64,000 nucleotides of DNA from Gaiellasilicea sp963784895 (lineage in GTDB: Bacteria > Actinomycetota > Thermoleophilia > Gaiellales > Gaiellaceae), in contig CAWATM010000001.1 in the NCBI GenBank assembly GCA_963784895.1, positions 186,001 to 250,000 of the forward strand. The letters are read 5' to 3'. The notes beneath the pieces were generated by a model that saw nothing but the letters and a program-made list of their open reading frames with translations, had not been told where the DNA came from and ran no database searches. The stretch's first letter is position 1. Each line of letters opens with the position of its first letter. The position numbers and the translations under genes were made by a program. Positions 9,350-20,675 of the stretch are shown in pieces.

Positions 9350-12300
9350 ATGAGGACGAATCCGACACTGCGACGGCTGGCGAACGCTGCGGCTTCGCTT
9401 TCGCTTGCGCTGCTCGCTGTGGGGGGCTCGACGTCCGTTGCAGCGACCGGGACGGAGATCGCCTGGACCGTCGCAGGCCGAGGCATCTCTGGTAACACCG
9501 GCGATGGAGATCAGGCGACCGAAGCGGCGATTGACCAGCCAAGGAGCATCTTCCCGACGGCGGACGGAGGTTACGTCTGGGCACAGCCGTGGAGCAATCG
9601 TGTCCGAAAAGTCGGCCCGGACGGCGTGGTCACCACGATTGCGGGCTCGGGTAGCGCGGGATTCTCGGGCGATGGTGGCCAGGCTACGACCGCGCAGCTC
9701 AACTTCGTTCACAGCGCCGCGCCAACCCCGGACGGTGGCTACGTCCTTGCCGACGAGCTCAACAACCGAATCCGCCGTATTTCTCCGAGCGGGATCATCT
9801 CGACTGTCGCCGGCACCGGCGTCGCGGGTTTCTCCGGTGACGGGGGGCCGGCAACGGCAGCCCAGATCAACAATCCTCGAGGCGTCGTCGCTCTGCCTGA
9901 CGGAGGCTTTCTGATTCCCGACTCGAACAACCATCGTGTCCGCCGCGTCTCTCCGACAGGGGTCATCAGTACCGTTGCCGGGACAGGCGTGCAGGGATTC
10001 ACTGGAGATGGCGGGGCCGCGACCGCGGCTCAGCTGTCCATCCCCTTCGGCGTGGCGCCAACCGCCGATGGGGGCTTCCTCATCGTCGACGTCGGCAACC
10101 AGCGGATCAGAAAGGTCTCCGGGAGTGGCGTGATCACGACCGTCGCAGGGACGGGCGTCGCCGGGTACAACGGTGACGAAATCCCGGCCACGGCCGCCCA
10201 GTTGTTCAATCCTCACAACGTCGTGGAGGAGTCCGACGGAAGCATTCTGATCGCGGATACCTCCAACGCGCGAATCCGCCGGGTCGCGTCGGACGGGGTC
10301 ATCACGACCATGGCGGGTACCGGGGCACAGGGTTTCGGCGGCGACGGAGGCCCCGCTTCGGCTGCGCAGTTCTCCGCGCCGAAGGCGGTCGGGGTGAACG
10401 TAGTCGGGGCAGCGATCGTGGCCGACGAGCAGAACAATCGGATCCGCTTTCTGGGCTCGATCGTCGGCCCGGCGAGCACAGCGCTTCCGACCATCTCCGG
10501 AACGCCACAGCAGGGTCGTGCGCTGACTGCAACCGCCGGGGGCTGGAACGGAACGGGACCCGCAATCACCTACCAATGGCGACGCTGCGACACTGCGGGC
10601 GAAGGTTGCTCAGACATCGCCGGTGCCGAAGCAAAGACGTATGTCGTCGGGACGAACGACGTCGGCTTCAGGCTTCGAGTACGCGCAACGGGATCCAATC
10701 CGAGCGGTTCCGCGTCCGCAACGTCGACTGCCAGCTTGACCATTACCGATGCCGGGGCGCCGCCCGAGAACCAGACGTCCCCAACGATCTCCGGAGACCC
10801 GCAGGTCGGCCAGTTGCTGACCGCCTCGCCGGGTGCATGGTCAGGTAGTCAACCGATCGACTACCGCTACCAATGGCGCAGATGCGATGGGTCGGGCGCC
10901 AACTGCGCGGACATTCCCGGGGCGACGGCGGCGACGTACACGGTGACGAGCTCGGACAGTGGGTTCACGCTCCGCGTGCGCATCGCAGCTTCCAACAGCT
11001 CGAGCAGTTCGGTGTACTCGAACGCCGTGCTTGCTGACGACCCGCTCTCTTATTGGCGCTTCGGCGAGCCCAGTGGACCTCTGGTCGACGTGAAGGGGTT
11101 CAAGGATGCGAGCGCCGCCAACGATCCACAGCGCAACGTCGCCGGTCTCATCTCCGGCGACGCCGGCACGGCTGTGGCGCTCAACGGGTCGAGTCAGTAC
11201 CTGGAGGTGCCTGCGGACACGAGCTGGACCTCGCAGACATTCTCGATCGAGCTCGTCGTGAAGCCTTCGGCGCTGCCGGTCAACAAGACGATTTGGTCCA
11301 CCCAGCAGCTCTTCCGGGGCTGGTGGTTGAACACCGACCTGAACGGTGCCGTCCGCATGTTCGTTGGCACCGGATCGAGCTGGCAGTTCAACTCATCCGG
11401 TCCCGTGTTGACACCCGGCGTGGCTCACCATCTGGTCGCCACGTATGACGGGGCGAGAGCTCGCCTCTATGTCAACGGCGCGCTCGCTTCCACCGGCCCG
11501 ACCGCAACGATGGCTCCCAACAGCCCCACCGTGCCCATGCGCCTCGGGCAGGTCGAAGGGCCTGGTCAGTATTGGGCCGGCGTCCTCGACGACGCCAGCT
11601 TCTACCTGATCCACCTTGACTGCTGCGCAAGTGAGCGCGCATTTCGACGCGAGCGTCAACGGCAGCACGGCGACGTCCGCTGCGACTGCCCTCGTGAGCG
11701 GGGCCGCGCCGGCGAATTCGGTGGTGCCGGTGGTGTCGGGGGTGGCGGAGGTGGGGCGGACGTTGTCGTCGTCGGCTGGGTCGTGGTCGGGGACTGCGCC
11801 GATCTCGTATGCGTATCGGTGGCGTCGGTGTGATGCGGGTGGGGCTGGGTGTGTGGATATTGGGGGTGCGACGGCGGCGACGTATGTGGTTGTGGCTGCG
11901 GATGTGGGTTCGACGTTGCGTGCTGTGGTGACTGCGTCGAATGGTGTTGGTTCGGCGTCGGCGAGTTCGGCGGCGACTGCGGTGGTGGTGGCGCAGCCGA
12001 CGTCGGGGACGTTGACGTTCGCGGTGGGGGCGGGTGGTGATGATGGTGATGTGTGGGTGCAGGGGCCGCAGAGTGGCGGGTATCCGCCCTCGGGGTCGGT
12101 GTCGTTCTTGACCACGAATTCGTTCTTCACGGTTGCCCGTCGGGCGGTGTTCGGCAATTTCCAGGTGTTTGCGGGGTTGCTGCGGTTCGATACGTCGGCG
12201 TTGCCGGATGGGGCGACGATTGAGTCGGCGAGCTTGAGGCTGAGTGTGTTGGCGAAGGCGGATGCCGATAACCGCGGCTTGGAGGGTGAGTGGTACAGCG

Positions 12301-14313
12301 CTGCGAATTGGCCGATCGATGCGGCTGATTCGTCGGTTGTCTCGAGTGCGAGCGCGTTTCCGTCGCTGGATATCACCGGCCTGTCGACGACGGCGGTCAA
12401 CAGCGTTGCTCTGGGCGGGTTGAGCTCGATCTCGACGACCGGCTACACCGGGTTGCGGCTGCACCTCGGCGGTGGTCAGCCCAGCGGCGACAACTATCTG
12501 CAGGTGGCCGCGTTCGAGCACAGCCTCCCGCCCCGAGGCAGAGCTCGTCGTCAGCTACACGACCGCGGCGCTGCCGGCGGCGCCGGCGAATTCGGTGGTG
12601 CCGGTGGTGTCGGGGGTGGCGGAGGTGGGGCGGACGTTGTCGTCGTCGGCTGGGTCGTGGTCGGGGACTGCGCCGATCTCGTATGCGTATCGGTGGCGTC
12701 GGTGTGATGCGGGTGGGGCTGGGTGTGTGGATATTGGGGGTGCGACGGCGGCGACGTATGTGGTTGTGGCTGCGGATGTGGGTTCGACGTTGCGGGCTGT
12801 GGTGACTGCGTCGAATGGTGTTGGTTCGGCGTCGGCGAGTTCGGCGGCGACTGCGGTGGTGGTGGCGCAGCCGACGTCGGGGACGTTGACGTTCGCGGTC
12901 GGGGCGGGTGGTGATGATGGTAATGTGTGGGTGCAGGGGCCGCAGAGTGGCGGGTATCCGCCCTCTGGGTCGGTGTCGTTCTTGACCACGAATTCGTTCT
13001 TCACGGTTGCCCGTCGGGCGGTGTTCGGCAATTTCCAGGTGTTTGCGGGGTTGCTGCGGTTCGATACGTCGGCGTTGCCGGATGGGGCGACGATTGAGTC
13101 GGCGAGCTTGAGGCTGAGTGTGCTGGCGAAGGCGGATGCCGATAACCGCGGCTTGGAGGGTGAGTGGTACAGCGCTGCGAATTGGCCGATCGATGCGGCT
13201 GATTTGTCGTTTGCCTCGAGTGCGAGCGCGTTCCGGCGCTCGATATCACCGCTATCGACGACGGCGGTAAACAGCGTTGCTTGGGCGGGTTGAGCTCGAT
13301 CTCGACAACCGGCTCGACCGGCTTGCGGCTCCACCTCGGCGGCGGTCAGCCGAGCGGCGACAACTATCTGCAGCTGGCCGCGTTCGAGCACACCTCCCGC
13401 CCCGAGGCAGAGCTCGTCGTCAGCTACACGACCGCGCCGGCGCCGGCGGCGCCGTCGAATTCGGTGGTGCCGGTGGTGTCGGGGGTGGCGGAGGTGGGGC
13501 GGACGTTGTCGTCGTCGGCTGGGTCGTGGTCGGGGACTGCGCCGATCTCGTATGCGTATCAGTGGCGTCGGTGTGATGCGGGTGGGGCTGGGTGTGTGGA
13601 TATTGGGGGTGCGACGGCGGCGACGTATGTGGTTGTGGCTGCGGATGTGGGTTCGACGTTGCGTGCTGTGGTGACTGCTTCGAATGGTGTTGGTTCGGGC
13701 GTCGGCGAGTTCGGCGGCGACTGCGGTGGTGGTGGCGCAGCCGACGTCGGGGACGTTGACGTTCGTGGTGGGGGCGGGTGGTGATGATGGTGATGTCTGG
13801 GTGCAGGGGCCGCAGAGTGGCGGGTATCCGCCCTCGGGGTCGGTGTCGTTCTTGACCACGAATTCGTTTTTCACGGTTGCCCGTCGGGCGGTGTTCGGCA
13901 ATTTCCAGGTGTTTGCGGGGTTGCTGCGGTTCGACACGTCGGCCTTGCCGGATGGGGCGACGATTGAGTCGGCGAGCTTGAGGCTGAGTGTGCTGGCGAA
14001 GGCGGATGCCGATAACCGCGGCTTGGAGGGTGAGTGGTACAGCGCTGCGAATTGGCCGATCGATGCGGGTGATTCGTCGGTTGTCTCGAGTGCGAGCGCG
14101 TTTCCGTCCCTGGATATCACCGGCCTGTCGACGACGGCTGTCAACAGCGTTGCTTTGGGCGGGTTGAGCTCGATCTCGACGACCGGCTACACCGGGTTGC
14201 GGCTGCACCTCGGCGGTGGTCAGCCCAGCGGCGACAACTATCTGCAGGTGGCCGCGTTCGAGCACGCCTCCCGCCCCGAGGCAGAGCTCGTCGTCAGCTA
14301 CGTACTGCCCTAG
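9350..14313 (+). CDS. Large secreted NHL / Ig-like / LamG / DNRLRE-repeat surface protein, several frameshifts
   Basis: About 1,650 residues if frames are joined. It opens with a signal peptide (LSLALLAVGGSTSVAA), then six NHL-type beta-propeller blades marked by repeated VAGTGVAGFSGDGGPAT motifs and intervening ADTSNARIRRV strands (to ~10460). Two Ig-like domains of the YQWRRCD...C..I.GA type follow, then a LamG/concanavalin-like domain (SYWRFGEPSG to ~11600). From 11714 come three tandem units, each an Ig-like WRRCD domain plus a DNRLRE/CBM96-like domain (LLRFDTSALPDGATIESA). Stop TAG at 14311. Breaks at 11609, ~12524, ~13230-13283 and ~13697 are single-base. Probably a cell-surface or matrix protein binding polysaccharide. 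Confidence 0.8.
11714..14313 (+). repeat. Three tandem ~870-bp coding repeats
   Basis: Units begin at the shared GAATTCGG at 11714, 12588 and 13457 (periods 874 and 869 bp). Each encodes one Ig-like domain followed by one DNRLRE-like domain. Copies differ at few sites, so the array can expand or contract by homologous recombination and is a hard target for assembly. The first ~650 bp of each unit is very poor in C at synonymous sites; the last ~200 bp has normal composition. Confidence 0.95.
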
Positions 14314-14402
14314 CTCTCCGAGTCATCGATCGCCGGAACTCTGATGGGAGGCGCGTCCCGTCGCTCCGGCGCCTTTCGGTACCGGCTCCGTATCATCGGT
14401 CC

Positions 14403-16028
14403 ATGCGGCGGCCGCGCTACGCTCTGCTATTCGACGGCCTGTTCCTCGAGTTCTGGCACCTCCGCTGCCTCGAGCTCCTCGATTCCTCCGCCGAGCTCGG
14501 TGCCGTCATCGTGGGATCCGAGGGTACGCAACCGACCGTGCGAACGGGCGGCGTCGAAGCTCATGCGGCTGTACGCAAAGCGTGTCGAGAGCTCCACGAG
14601 AGTAGACGCAAGAGAGCGATTCTCCGACCTCCCAAGACTCTCGTGGGATGCCTCTCGGGCCACCGAGATCGACGCGCGTTTTGAGTTCGTCCTCCGACTC
14701 GGACCCGTCCGGATTCCAAGAGGACTTCATCGTGTCGCACATCACGGCGTCTGGCATTTCGATCACGAACGTCCAGATCAACGACTACCTCTCTTTCGCG
14801 AGTTCTATGCCGCAGAAGGCGTGACGCATGTTTCTCTGATCTCGCGCGCAGGCGAAGACAGCCGAACCGATGGCCGCAGCGCGATCTTGGAGGAAGGATA
14901 TTTTCGTACCGATGTCCTGTCGTACGCTTCCCATCGACGTAGAGTCGAGGACGCCATTGCGGCGTGGCCGGCTCGCGCGTGCGAGCGGCTTCCCAGCGTC
15001 CGCTTTATCGACGCGTTCGGACTGCTGGTGAAGCTGATTCGTCTGGCCGGACCGAGCAACACGTCAGTTACATTCGCAATCGCGCTGCAGTCGTTCGACG
15101 CCGGGTACTCAAAGCGTGGGAGCGTTTCTTTCGACATGCGCAATGGAACATCGGGGTTCTTCACGTCTCGCCGGAAGCACTTCTCGCCTCGGCCGCCCCT
15201 CTCGACAACGTCCAATGGTTCCCGCTCAAGCATCGCAACGGATTTCTTGCCGATCCATTTGCAGTCGCAAGAGACAATGAACTTCACATTCTCTGTGAAT
15301 ACTTCGCGTATCGCGAGGGCAAGGGGGAGATTCGAGAAGCTCGCTACTCATCCGCAGGATTCGATTCGGAGCTCACTCCAACGTTTTCTCGCTCCGAGCA
15401 CGTTTCGTACCCATTCTTGCTCGAGGATGCCGGTGAAGTCCTCTGCGTCCCCGAAACCGCGGCCGCCAACGAAGTCGCGCTCTTCCGAGCCGCGGACTTT
15501 CCTGGAGAGTGGACGAAGGTCACGACGATTCTGGACGGATTCCCCGGACTCGATTCCACGGTCTTCAAACATGACGATAGGTGGTGGTTGATGTGCACCC
15601 GTCAGGGACCGCAAGAGGACGTCGAGCTCCTGGCATGGCATGCTCGCGAGCTTCGCGGCCAATGGACTCCCCACCGGCGCAATCCCGTCAAGACCGATGT
15701 TCGGGGAGCGAGGCCGGCCGGCCGACCGTTTACGCACGGGGGCTCGCTGTACAGGCCTGCGCAAGATTGCTCGCGCACGTACGGCGGCCGGGTCGTGCTG
15801 CACCGGATCATCCGTCTGACGACGGAGGACTTCGAGGAAGAGCCGGTAGCCGTTCTCGAGCCCGCTCGAGACGGCCCCTATCCGGATGGGGTTCACACGG
15901 TCTCCCCTGTGGGCGACTACGTCCTCGTCGATGGCCGCCGGACCGTGTTCGTACCCGCCGCCCTGACGGCGTTCCTGCGTATCTGGGCCGGCGACATTGG
16001 TCGCAGAGTCAGAGGCAGCCGCCCCTAG
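14403..16028 (+). CDS. Two-domain protein: formyltransferase-like N-terminus plus GH43/GIPC-transferase-like C-terminus, frameshifted
   Basis: ATG 14403 starts RRPRYALLFDGLFLEFWHL, a formyltransferase-like Rossmann start. The middle lies in another frame (14550-15030) with VAHHGVWHFDHE and FREFYAAEGVTHVSLI, typical of formyl-transferase N-terminal domains. The C-terminal half (14964-16028 frame) is clear: NGFLADPFAV, HVSYPFLLEDAGEVLCVPET, DDRWWLMCT and SLYRPAQDCSRTYGGRV, a five-bladed beta-propeller like that of GH43/GIPC-transferase-related proteins of glycan clusters. At least two indels. The function of this architecture is unknown to me; it is likely to modify or transfer sugars. Its stop overlaps the convergent acetyltransferase by 4 bp. 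Confidence 0.65.
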
Positions 16029-17015
16029 AAGTTGTCAAAGTCCCCAAAACTGAAGCGGATCATGTCACTCGGAATCTGCGAGGCGATGTCCCGGTAAATG
16101 ACCGGCATGCCGCGGCTGCCGGTGAACGCCTCCGCGAGTCCTGCCGTGAAGCGCGTGTCCTCCGATGCCTGGAAGAGGACTTGGTGGGCACCGAGCCGCC
16201 GCGCCAGTCGCTCGAGAGCAGACGTCGTTGCCGCGAAATCATCAGCTGAGGCTGCTTCCATGTCCCCGACAAGTACTCCATGACGGACGTTGAGCCACAC
16301 TCGGCCACCGTCGAGGGCGACGACCCGGCTACCCGCGAAAGATCGCTTGTAGGCGAGGAAGGAGTCGTCATGATCGACCCCTGCAAAGCCGTCGCGAATG
16401 AGTGAGTTCTGGAGCGAGGTGTCCTCGGGGACGAGGGCGGCCAGGGTCCGATCCACGTACCGTTCGTAGCCGGCACGCAGCGGACCGACCTTACGGGCGA
16501 GCCTCTCGGCCCAGAGAGCCCGGACACGTGCACGATGGTCGACGAGGTCGTGGATGTGCTGATAGCCCAGCTTGCTCATCCAAATCGGATAGGCCGCTTC
16601 ATTCGGGAAGCCGAAGAGGAAGCGCACTCCTGCTTTCTCGCACACCTCCCGTGCCATCTCAGCAAGCCGCACGAACAAGCCGCGGCCGCGATGCTCGCTC
16701 CCGGTGGCGACGTCCACCATCTGACCTGCCGTCTCCACCAGATCGCCATACCTGACGGGCCAGGGCAGCACGCCGACCGAGCCCGCGGGGTGGCCCTCCT
16801 GCGAAAGAGCGACACACGCGAACCCGGCGACTCCGCCGTGCTCGCAGGCGTACTTCCGTGCGAGCCAGCTCGCCGTAAAACGCCCGCGCCCGAAGGCGTC
16901 GTGGAAGAGCGGGAGCAGGCGCGCCATACTCCGGACCGTCGAGAACCTTGAGGTCGTAGGTGGACTCCCCGCTCGCGAATGTCCGATCGAAGAGGGATTC
17001 CGACGCTTCAGCCAT
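16025..17015 (-). CDS. GNAT-family N-acetyltransferase, one frameshift near 16919
   Basis: The natural start is ATG 17015 (MAEASESLFDRTFASGESTY), leading to DGPEYGA. Then an extra base (G16919 on plus, C on the coding strand, giving GCG+C) shifts into the long frame with LLPLFHDAFGRGRFTASWLA. The GNAT core is MVDVATGSEHRGRGLFVRL (motif A, acetyl-CoA pyrophosphate loop) and FLFGFPNEAAYPIW. The C-terminal ~150 residues resemble a second, degenerate GNAT half, as in FemAB-like sugar or amino-sugar N-acyltransferases. The extra base is the synonymous GCG/GCC alternative. Acceptor unknown. Confidence 0.75.
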
Positions 17016-17145
17016 TCGGTCAGACGATAGAACTTTTGCCGGGAGCCCGACGAGCGGCTGCGGACCATCGCAGCACCTGAGCGACCGGGGGGTGCTCATG
17101 GCACCGCGACCAGAGCCGGCATGCCGGCGGCCCGTCGCAGACGAC

Positions 17146-17607
17146 CTACCCCTGAGGGCGCAGGCAGGCCTCCGCGATGTCGAAGGTGGCTTCGGCCGCC
17201 GGTCGAAACACGAAAACTGCGTTCCGTCGGAGAGTCACTTCATGTTGGCCGGGTGCACGCAAGAGTTCGCGGAGAAGCGCTGCTTCCGGCGCTCCTCTGG
17301 TCACGGCGATGCCGACCGCCTGGCCGTTCGAACGCACGACGAGAGAGTTGCGCTGCGCCAGGTCGCGCAGTGCGCGGAGCCGCGGATCGGTCGGAGGCTT
17401 GCGATCGATAGTCATTCCACGGCGTTGCAGACACCGTGTGGTCGACTGCAGGGAGTACGGTGGCGCGGCCGCCGAAGCGGTGTCGTTCCGTCTGCTCTCC
17501 GGCGTGTGCCGACCGGCCTCGGGACTCTCCCCACCGCACGCGGTGAGCAGGATGATGAGCGGGATGATGATGGACGAGCCGATGGACGTGGCGCTCATCG
17601 ACTTCAT
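17146..17607 (-). CDS. Small predicted lipoprotein of unknown function
   Basis: 153 residues. The N-terminus SIIIPLIILLTACGG is a lipoprotein signal with lipobox LTAC, so the mature protein would start at Cys. The remainder (TRCLQRRGMTID, VFVFRPAAEATFDIAEACLR) has two further cysteines and no domain I recognise; it resembles short secreted actinobacterial proteins with a CL..RG..V pattern. Start taken as the ATG at 17607 just before the signal. Flanked by the acetyltransferase and a divergent GT2. Confidence 0.6.
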   Translation of the reverse strand: MKSMSATSIGSSIIIPLIILLTACGGESPEAGRHTPESRRNDTASAAAPPYSLQSTTRCLQRRGMTIDRKPPTDPRLRALRDLAQRNSLVVRSNGQAVGIAVTRGAPEAALLRELLRAPGQHEVTLRRNAVFVFRPAAEATFDIAEACLRPQG

Positions 17608-17761
17608 CCTAGGGTGGTGGCGCGTCTTCTCCACCTACGCGAACGACTAGTGTCCGTCCTAGTCTCGCGGCACCCTGATCGAACCCGATAATGGGACGAT
17701 GGATCACCCTAGGGGCACGTCGGCGTCCAGCCGCGCGGCTTTGACCGCGACAGAGACAACC

Positions 17762-18801
17762 ATGGATGCCTTGGACTGGCCACTAGTTTCCGTGATCGTC
17801 CCGGTCTTCAACGGGGCACGCTACCTGCCCGAGAGCCTCGACTCGATCCTCGCGCAGACGTATCCGAACCTGGAGGTGATCGTCGTCGACGACGCCTCGA
17901 CTGATTCCACGCCCGAGATCCTCGCGTCGTACGGCGACCGCATCTGTGTGCACCGTCAGGAGTCGACACGCGGCATCTACGGCAACGCGAACGACGGAAT
18001 CGCGCTGGCCCGGGGCGAGTTCGTCGGGGTCTTCCACGCCGACGACGTCTATCTCCCGGGGATGGTGGAACGCGAGGTGGAGTGGCTTCTCGACCACCCA
18101 GGAGCGGGCGCCGTCTACTCGTGTGTCGTCTTCGTGGATCGGGAAGGCAAGGAATTCGGCCGTCAGCAGTTGCCTCCGGAAGTCCGAGGCAACCGCGAAT
18201 TGGGGTACGTCGAAGTGCTGAACGCACTGCTCAGACGCAAGAATGTCTTCCTCGCATGTCCGACGGCGCTTGTACGCGCTGCAGTTCATCGAGACGTCGG
18301 CGTCTATCGTGACCAGCAGTTCAAGAACACCGCCGACGTGGAGATGTGGTTGAGGATCGCGCGACGATACGGGATCGGCGTTCTCGAAGACCACTTGCTT
18401 CGGTATCGGCGCGGCCACGGTAGCTCCTCCGAGAGGTACCACGGACTGCGAACCGAGCCGTTTCGCTTCTTCGAGATCATGGACCTCGAGCTCAGCATGG
18501 CTTCTCCGGAAGCAGTGATGCCTACGGCGTGAGGGCTTACGAGGCGCATCGTGCAGAGGACATCCTGTTGCGTTCGGTGAACCACTACATCCTCGGACAG
18601 CGTCGGGAAGCTGCGGCACTCCTTGCGACGGTGCGGATTGGCGCCCTCCTCCGCAGCGGCGCCATCCAGCGCGGGCGGCTCTCGGCGCTTGCACTCGGTC
18701 TTCGACTACTCGTGCGTCTGCCACGCATCGGTGCCGTCGCGCGCCTCTTCGCGTGGCGGTGGCATCGTGGGAGCGCGTCCGCCTCGGAAGCAGTGAGCTG
18801 A
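17762..18801 (+). CDS. Glycosyltransferase family 2, frameshift near 18500
   Basis: From ATG 17762: MDALDWPLVSVIVPVFNGA is the GT-A start, FVGVFHADDVYLPGM holds the DxD-equivalent ADD, and KNTADVEMWLRIARR the ED-like motif. ATG 17699 is an alternative upstream start. The first frame stops at 18532. A second frame from about 18500 (GSSDAYGVRAYEAHRAEDIL, RSVNHYILG) continues naturally to a TGA at 18799-18801, which overlaps the ATG of the next gene (TGATG). I interpret this as one ~345-residue protein broken by an indel. First gene of a plus-strand operon running to ~25.2 kb. Confidence 0.8.
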
Positions 18802-20675
18802 TGTGCGGCATAGTCGGTGCCGTCTCGGCATCGTCCATCGATCAAGCCCTCGTCACCGCGATGCGAGATCGGTTGTCGCATCGCGGTCCCGACGCCGCAG
18901 GTCTCTGGGCGACGGAAGACGGTCGCGTCTGTCTCGGCCACCGCCGACTCTCCATCATCGATCTGAGCCCCAGCGCCAATCAGCCGCTCCTCACGGCCGA
19001 CGGCCGTTCCGCCATCATCCTCAACGGCGAGATTTACAACTTCCGTGCGCTCCGATCTGAGCTGGAGTTGGAGGGCGTCCGCTTTGGGACGCAGTCGGAC
19101 ACAGAGGTTCTGCTCCAGGCATACCGACACTGGGGAGACTCATGCCTCGACCGGATCTCAGGAATGTTCGCCTTTGCGATCTGGGACGGAGAGCAACGGA
19201 AGCTGTTCTGCGCCCGGGACCGAGCCGGCGAAAAGCCTTTCTACTACGCAAGCATCGGTGAGACATTTCTCTTCGCGTCGGAGTTGAAGTCGCTGTTGCT
19301 TTGGCCGGGATTCCGCCGCGAGCTCGATCATTCCGCGCTGGCTGATTTCTTCGTCTTTGGGTTCATCCCCGACCCGACAACGATCTGGGAAGGGGCGTCG
19401 AAGCTGCCGCCGGCGCACGCAATGACCATTGACCTCCACAACGACGGGCCACACGTCACGGAACCGGTTCCGTACTGGGACCTCCAGTTCGAGCCCGATC
19501 AGGACGTTGACGACTGGGGGCCGCCGATTCGAGCGGCGCTCGAGCGCGCCGCCGGTGAGATGGCGTTCGCCGACGTGCCGATGGGGACGTTCCTCAGCGG
19601 TGGGATCGATTCGTCCTCGGTCACGGCCGCGCTGGCGCACGCGGGAAACCACGTGCATACATTCACTGTGGGATTCAGTGAGGCAGACTATGACGAGCGG
19701 CCCTACGCGAGGCAAATTGCGGATCTCTTCAAGACAGCGCATACCGAACGGACGGTGGAGGCGGGCGACGTTGAAGCAGTCTTCCGCAACGTGATCCTGT
19801 GGCACTTCGACGAACCATTCGGTGACTACTCGTACTTGCCGACCTTCTACGTCTGCCGAGAGGCGCGCCGTGCGATCACCGTTGCTCTGACCGGTGACGG
19901 CGGCGATGAGCTATTCGCCGGGTACCGGAAGTACACACACCTTGCGAGGCGGGAGAGGCTTGAGCGGAGGCTGCCGAGACAACTGACTCACGCGCTCGCC
20001 AGCGGGGCGGGCACGCTGCTACCGAGCGGCGATCTCAGGAGCCGAGTTCAGCGATACGAACAGAGTGCTGACTCGCTCCTTCTCTCGATGCTGACGACGA
20101 CGGGCCAGGATGAGGTGCTCCGTGGCGTTGCGCGCGGGCGATTCGCAGCCAGTCTCGGGTCGTACGAGCCCATGGAGAGGCTCCGACCGCACCTCGAACG
20201 TGCGCCCGTCGCAGACGTCGGACTGGTCAACGCGATGCGTTACCTCGACTTCAAACTCACACTCGGTGCAGGAATCTTGGTGAAAGTCGACCGCGCAAGC
20301 ATGGCCGTCTCTCTCGAGACACGGCCACTCTTTCTCAACCGCGCGCTCCTCGACCTCGCCGGCCGCATCCCTCCGCAGGCGCTCGCCACCGGCCGGGAGC
20401 CGAAAATCGTCCTTCGGGAGGCTCTCCGAGAGTGGCTGCCGCCGTCAATCCTCGATCGGAAGAAGATGGGATTCGCGATGCCGCTCGGTCGCTGGCTTCG
20501 TGACGATCCAGAAAGGCTGCTTGGCTCTCCGGCCAACTCGAGCCCCCTCAGCGAGCTCGTTGATCCGGCATACGTCTCGTCTATTGCGAATGCGCATTCC
20601 AACGGAGGAGAGGACCGGACGACTGAACTCCACAATTTTGCGTTCCTTGAACATTGGTTGGAGAAATGGTGGTGA
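18801..20675 (+). CDS. asnB: Asparagine synthase-like glutamine amidotransferase (AsnB family)
   Basis: 624 residues, uninterrupted. MCGIVGAVSAS gives the N-terminal Cys nucleophile of class II glutamine amidotransferases. The synthetase half has SGGIDSSSVTAAL (PP-loop, ATP pyrophosphatase) and LTGDGGDELFAGYRKY. Canonical role: Asp + Gln + ATP to Asn. In polysaccharide clusters close relatives are thought to amidate sugar acids or amino-acid decorations, which is plausible here because a second copy lies at 30.8 kb. Start chosen because Cys must be residue 2. Translationally coupled to the GT2 before it; overlaps the fucosyltransferase start. Confidence 0.88.
   Translation: MCGIVGAVSASSIDQALVTAMRDRLSHRGPDAAGLWATEDGRVCLGHRRLSIIDLSPSANQPLLTADGRSAIILNGEIYNFRALRSELELEGVRFGTQSDTEVLLQAYRHWGDSCLDRISGMFAFAIWDGEQRKLFCARDRAGEKPFYYASIGETFLFASELKSLLLWPGFRRELDHSALADFFVFGFIPDPTTIWEGASKLPPAHAMTIDLHNDGPHVTEPVPYWDLQFEPDQDVDDWGPPIRAALERAAGEMAFADVPMGTFLSGGIDSSSVTAALAHAGNHVHTFTVGFSEADYDERPYARQIADLFKTAHTERTVEAGDVEAVFRNVILWHFDEPFGDYSYLPTFYVCREARRAITVALTGDGGDELFAGYRKYTHLARRERLERRLPRQLTHALASGAGTLLPSGDLRSRVQRYEQSADSLLLSMLTTTGQDEVLRGVARGRFAASLGSYEPMERLRPHLERAPVADVGLVNAMRYLDFKLTLGAGILVKVDRASMAVSLETRPLFLNRALLDLAGRIPPQALATGREPKIVLREALREWLPPSILDRKKMGFAMPLGRWLRDDPERLLGSPANSSPLSELVDPAYVSSIANAHSNGGEDRTTELHNFAFLEHWLEKWW

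Noticed and set aside
11393..14265. Long Arg/Pro/His-rich frames antisense to the tandem repeats
   Set aside because: They are the complement of a strongly biased G/T-rich coding strand, which removes stop codons by chance. The sense frame has clear domains.
11714..14313. Diversity-generating retroelement target
   Set aside because: Such elements change adenines and need a reverse transcriptase and a template repeat; none is seen, and the bias here is loss of silent C.
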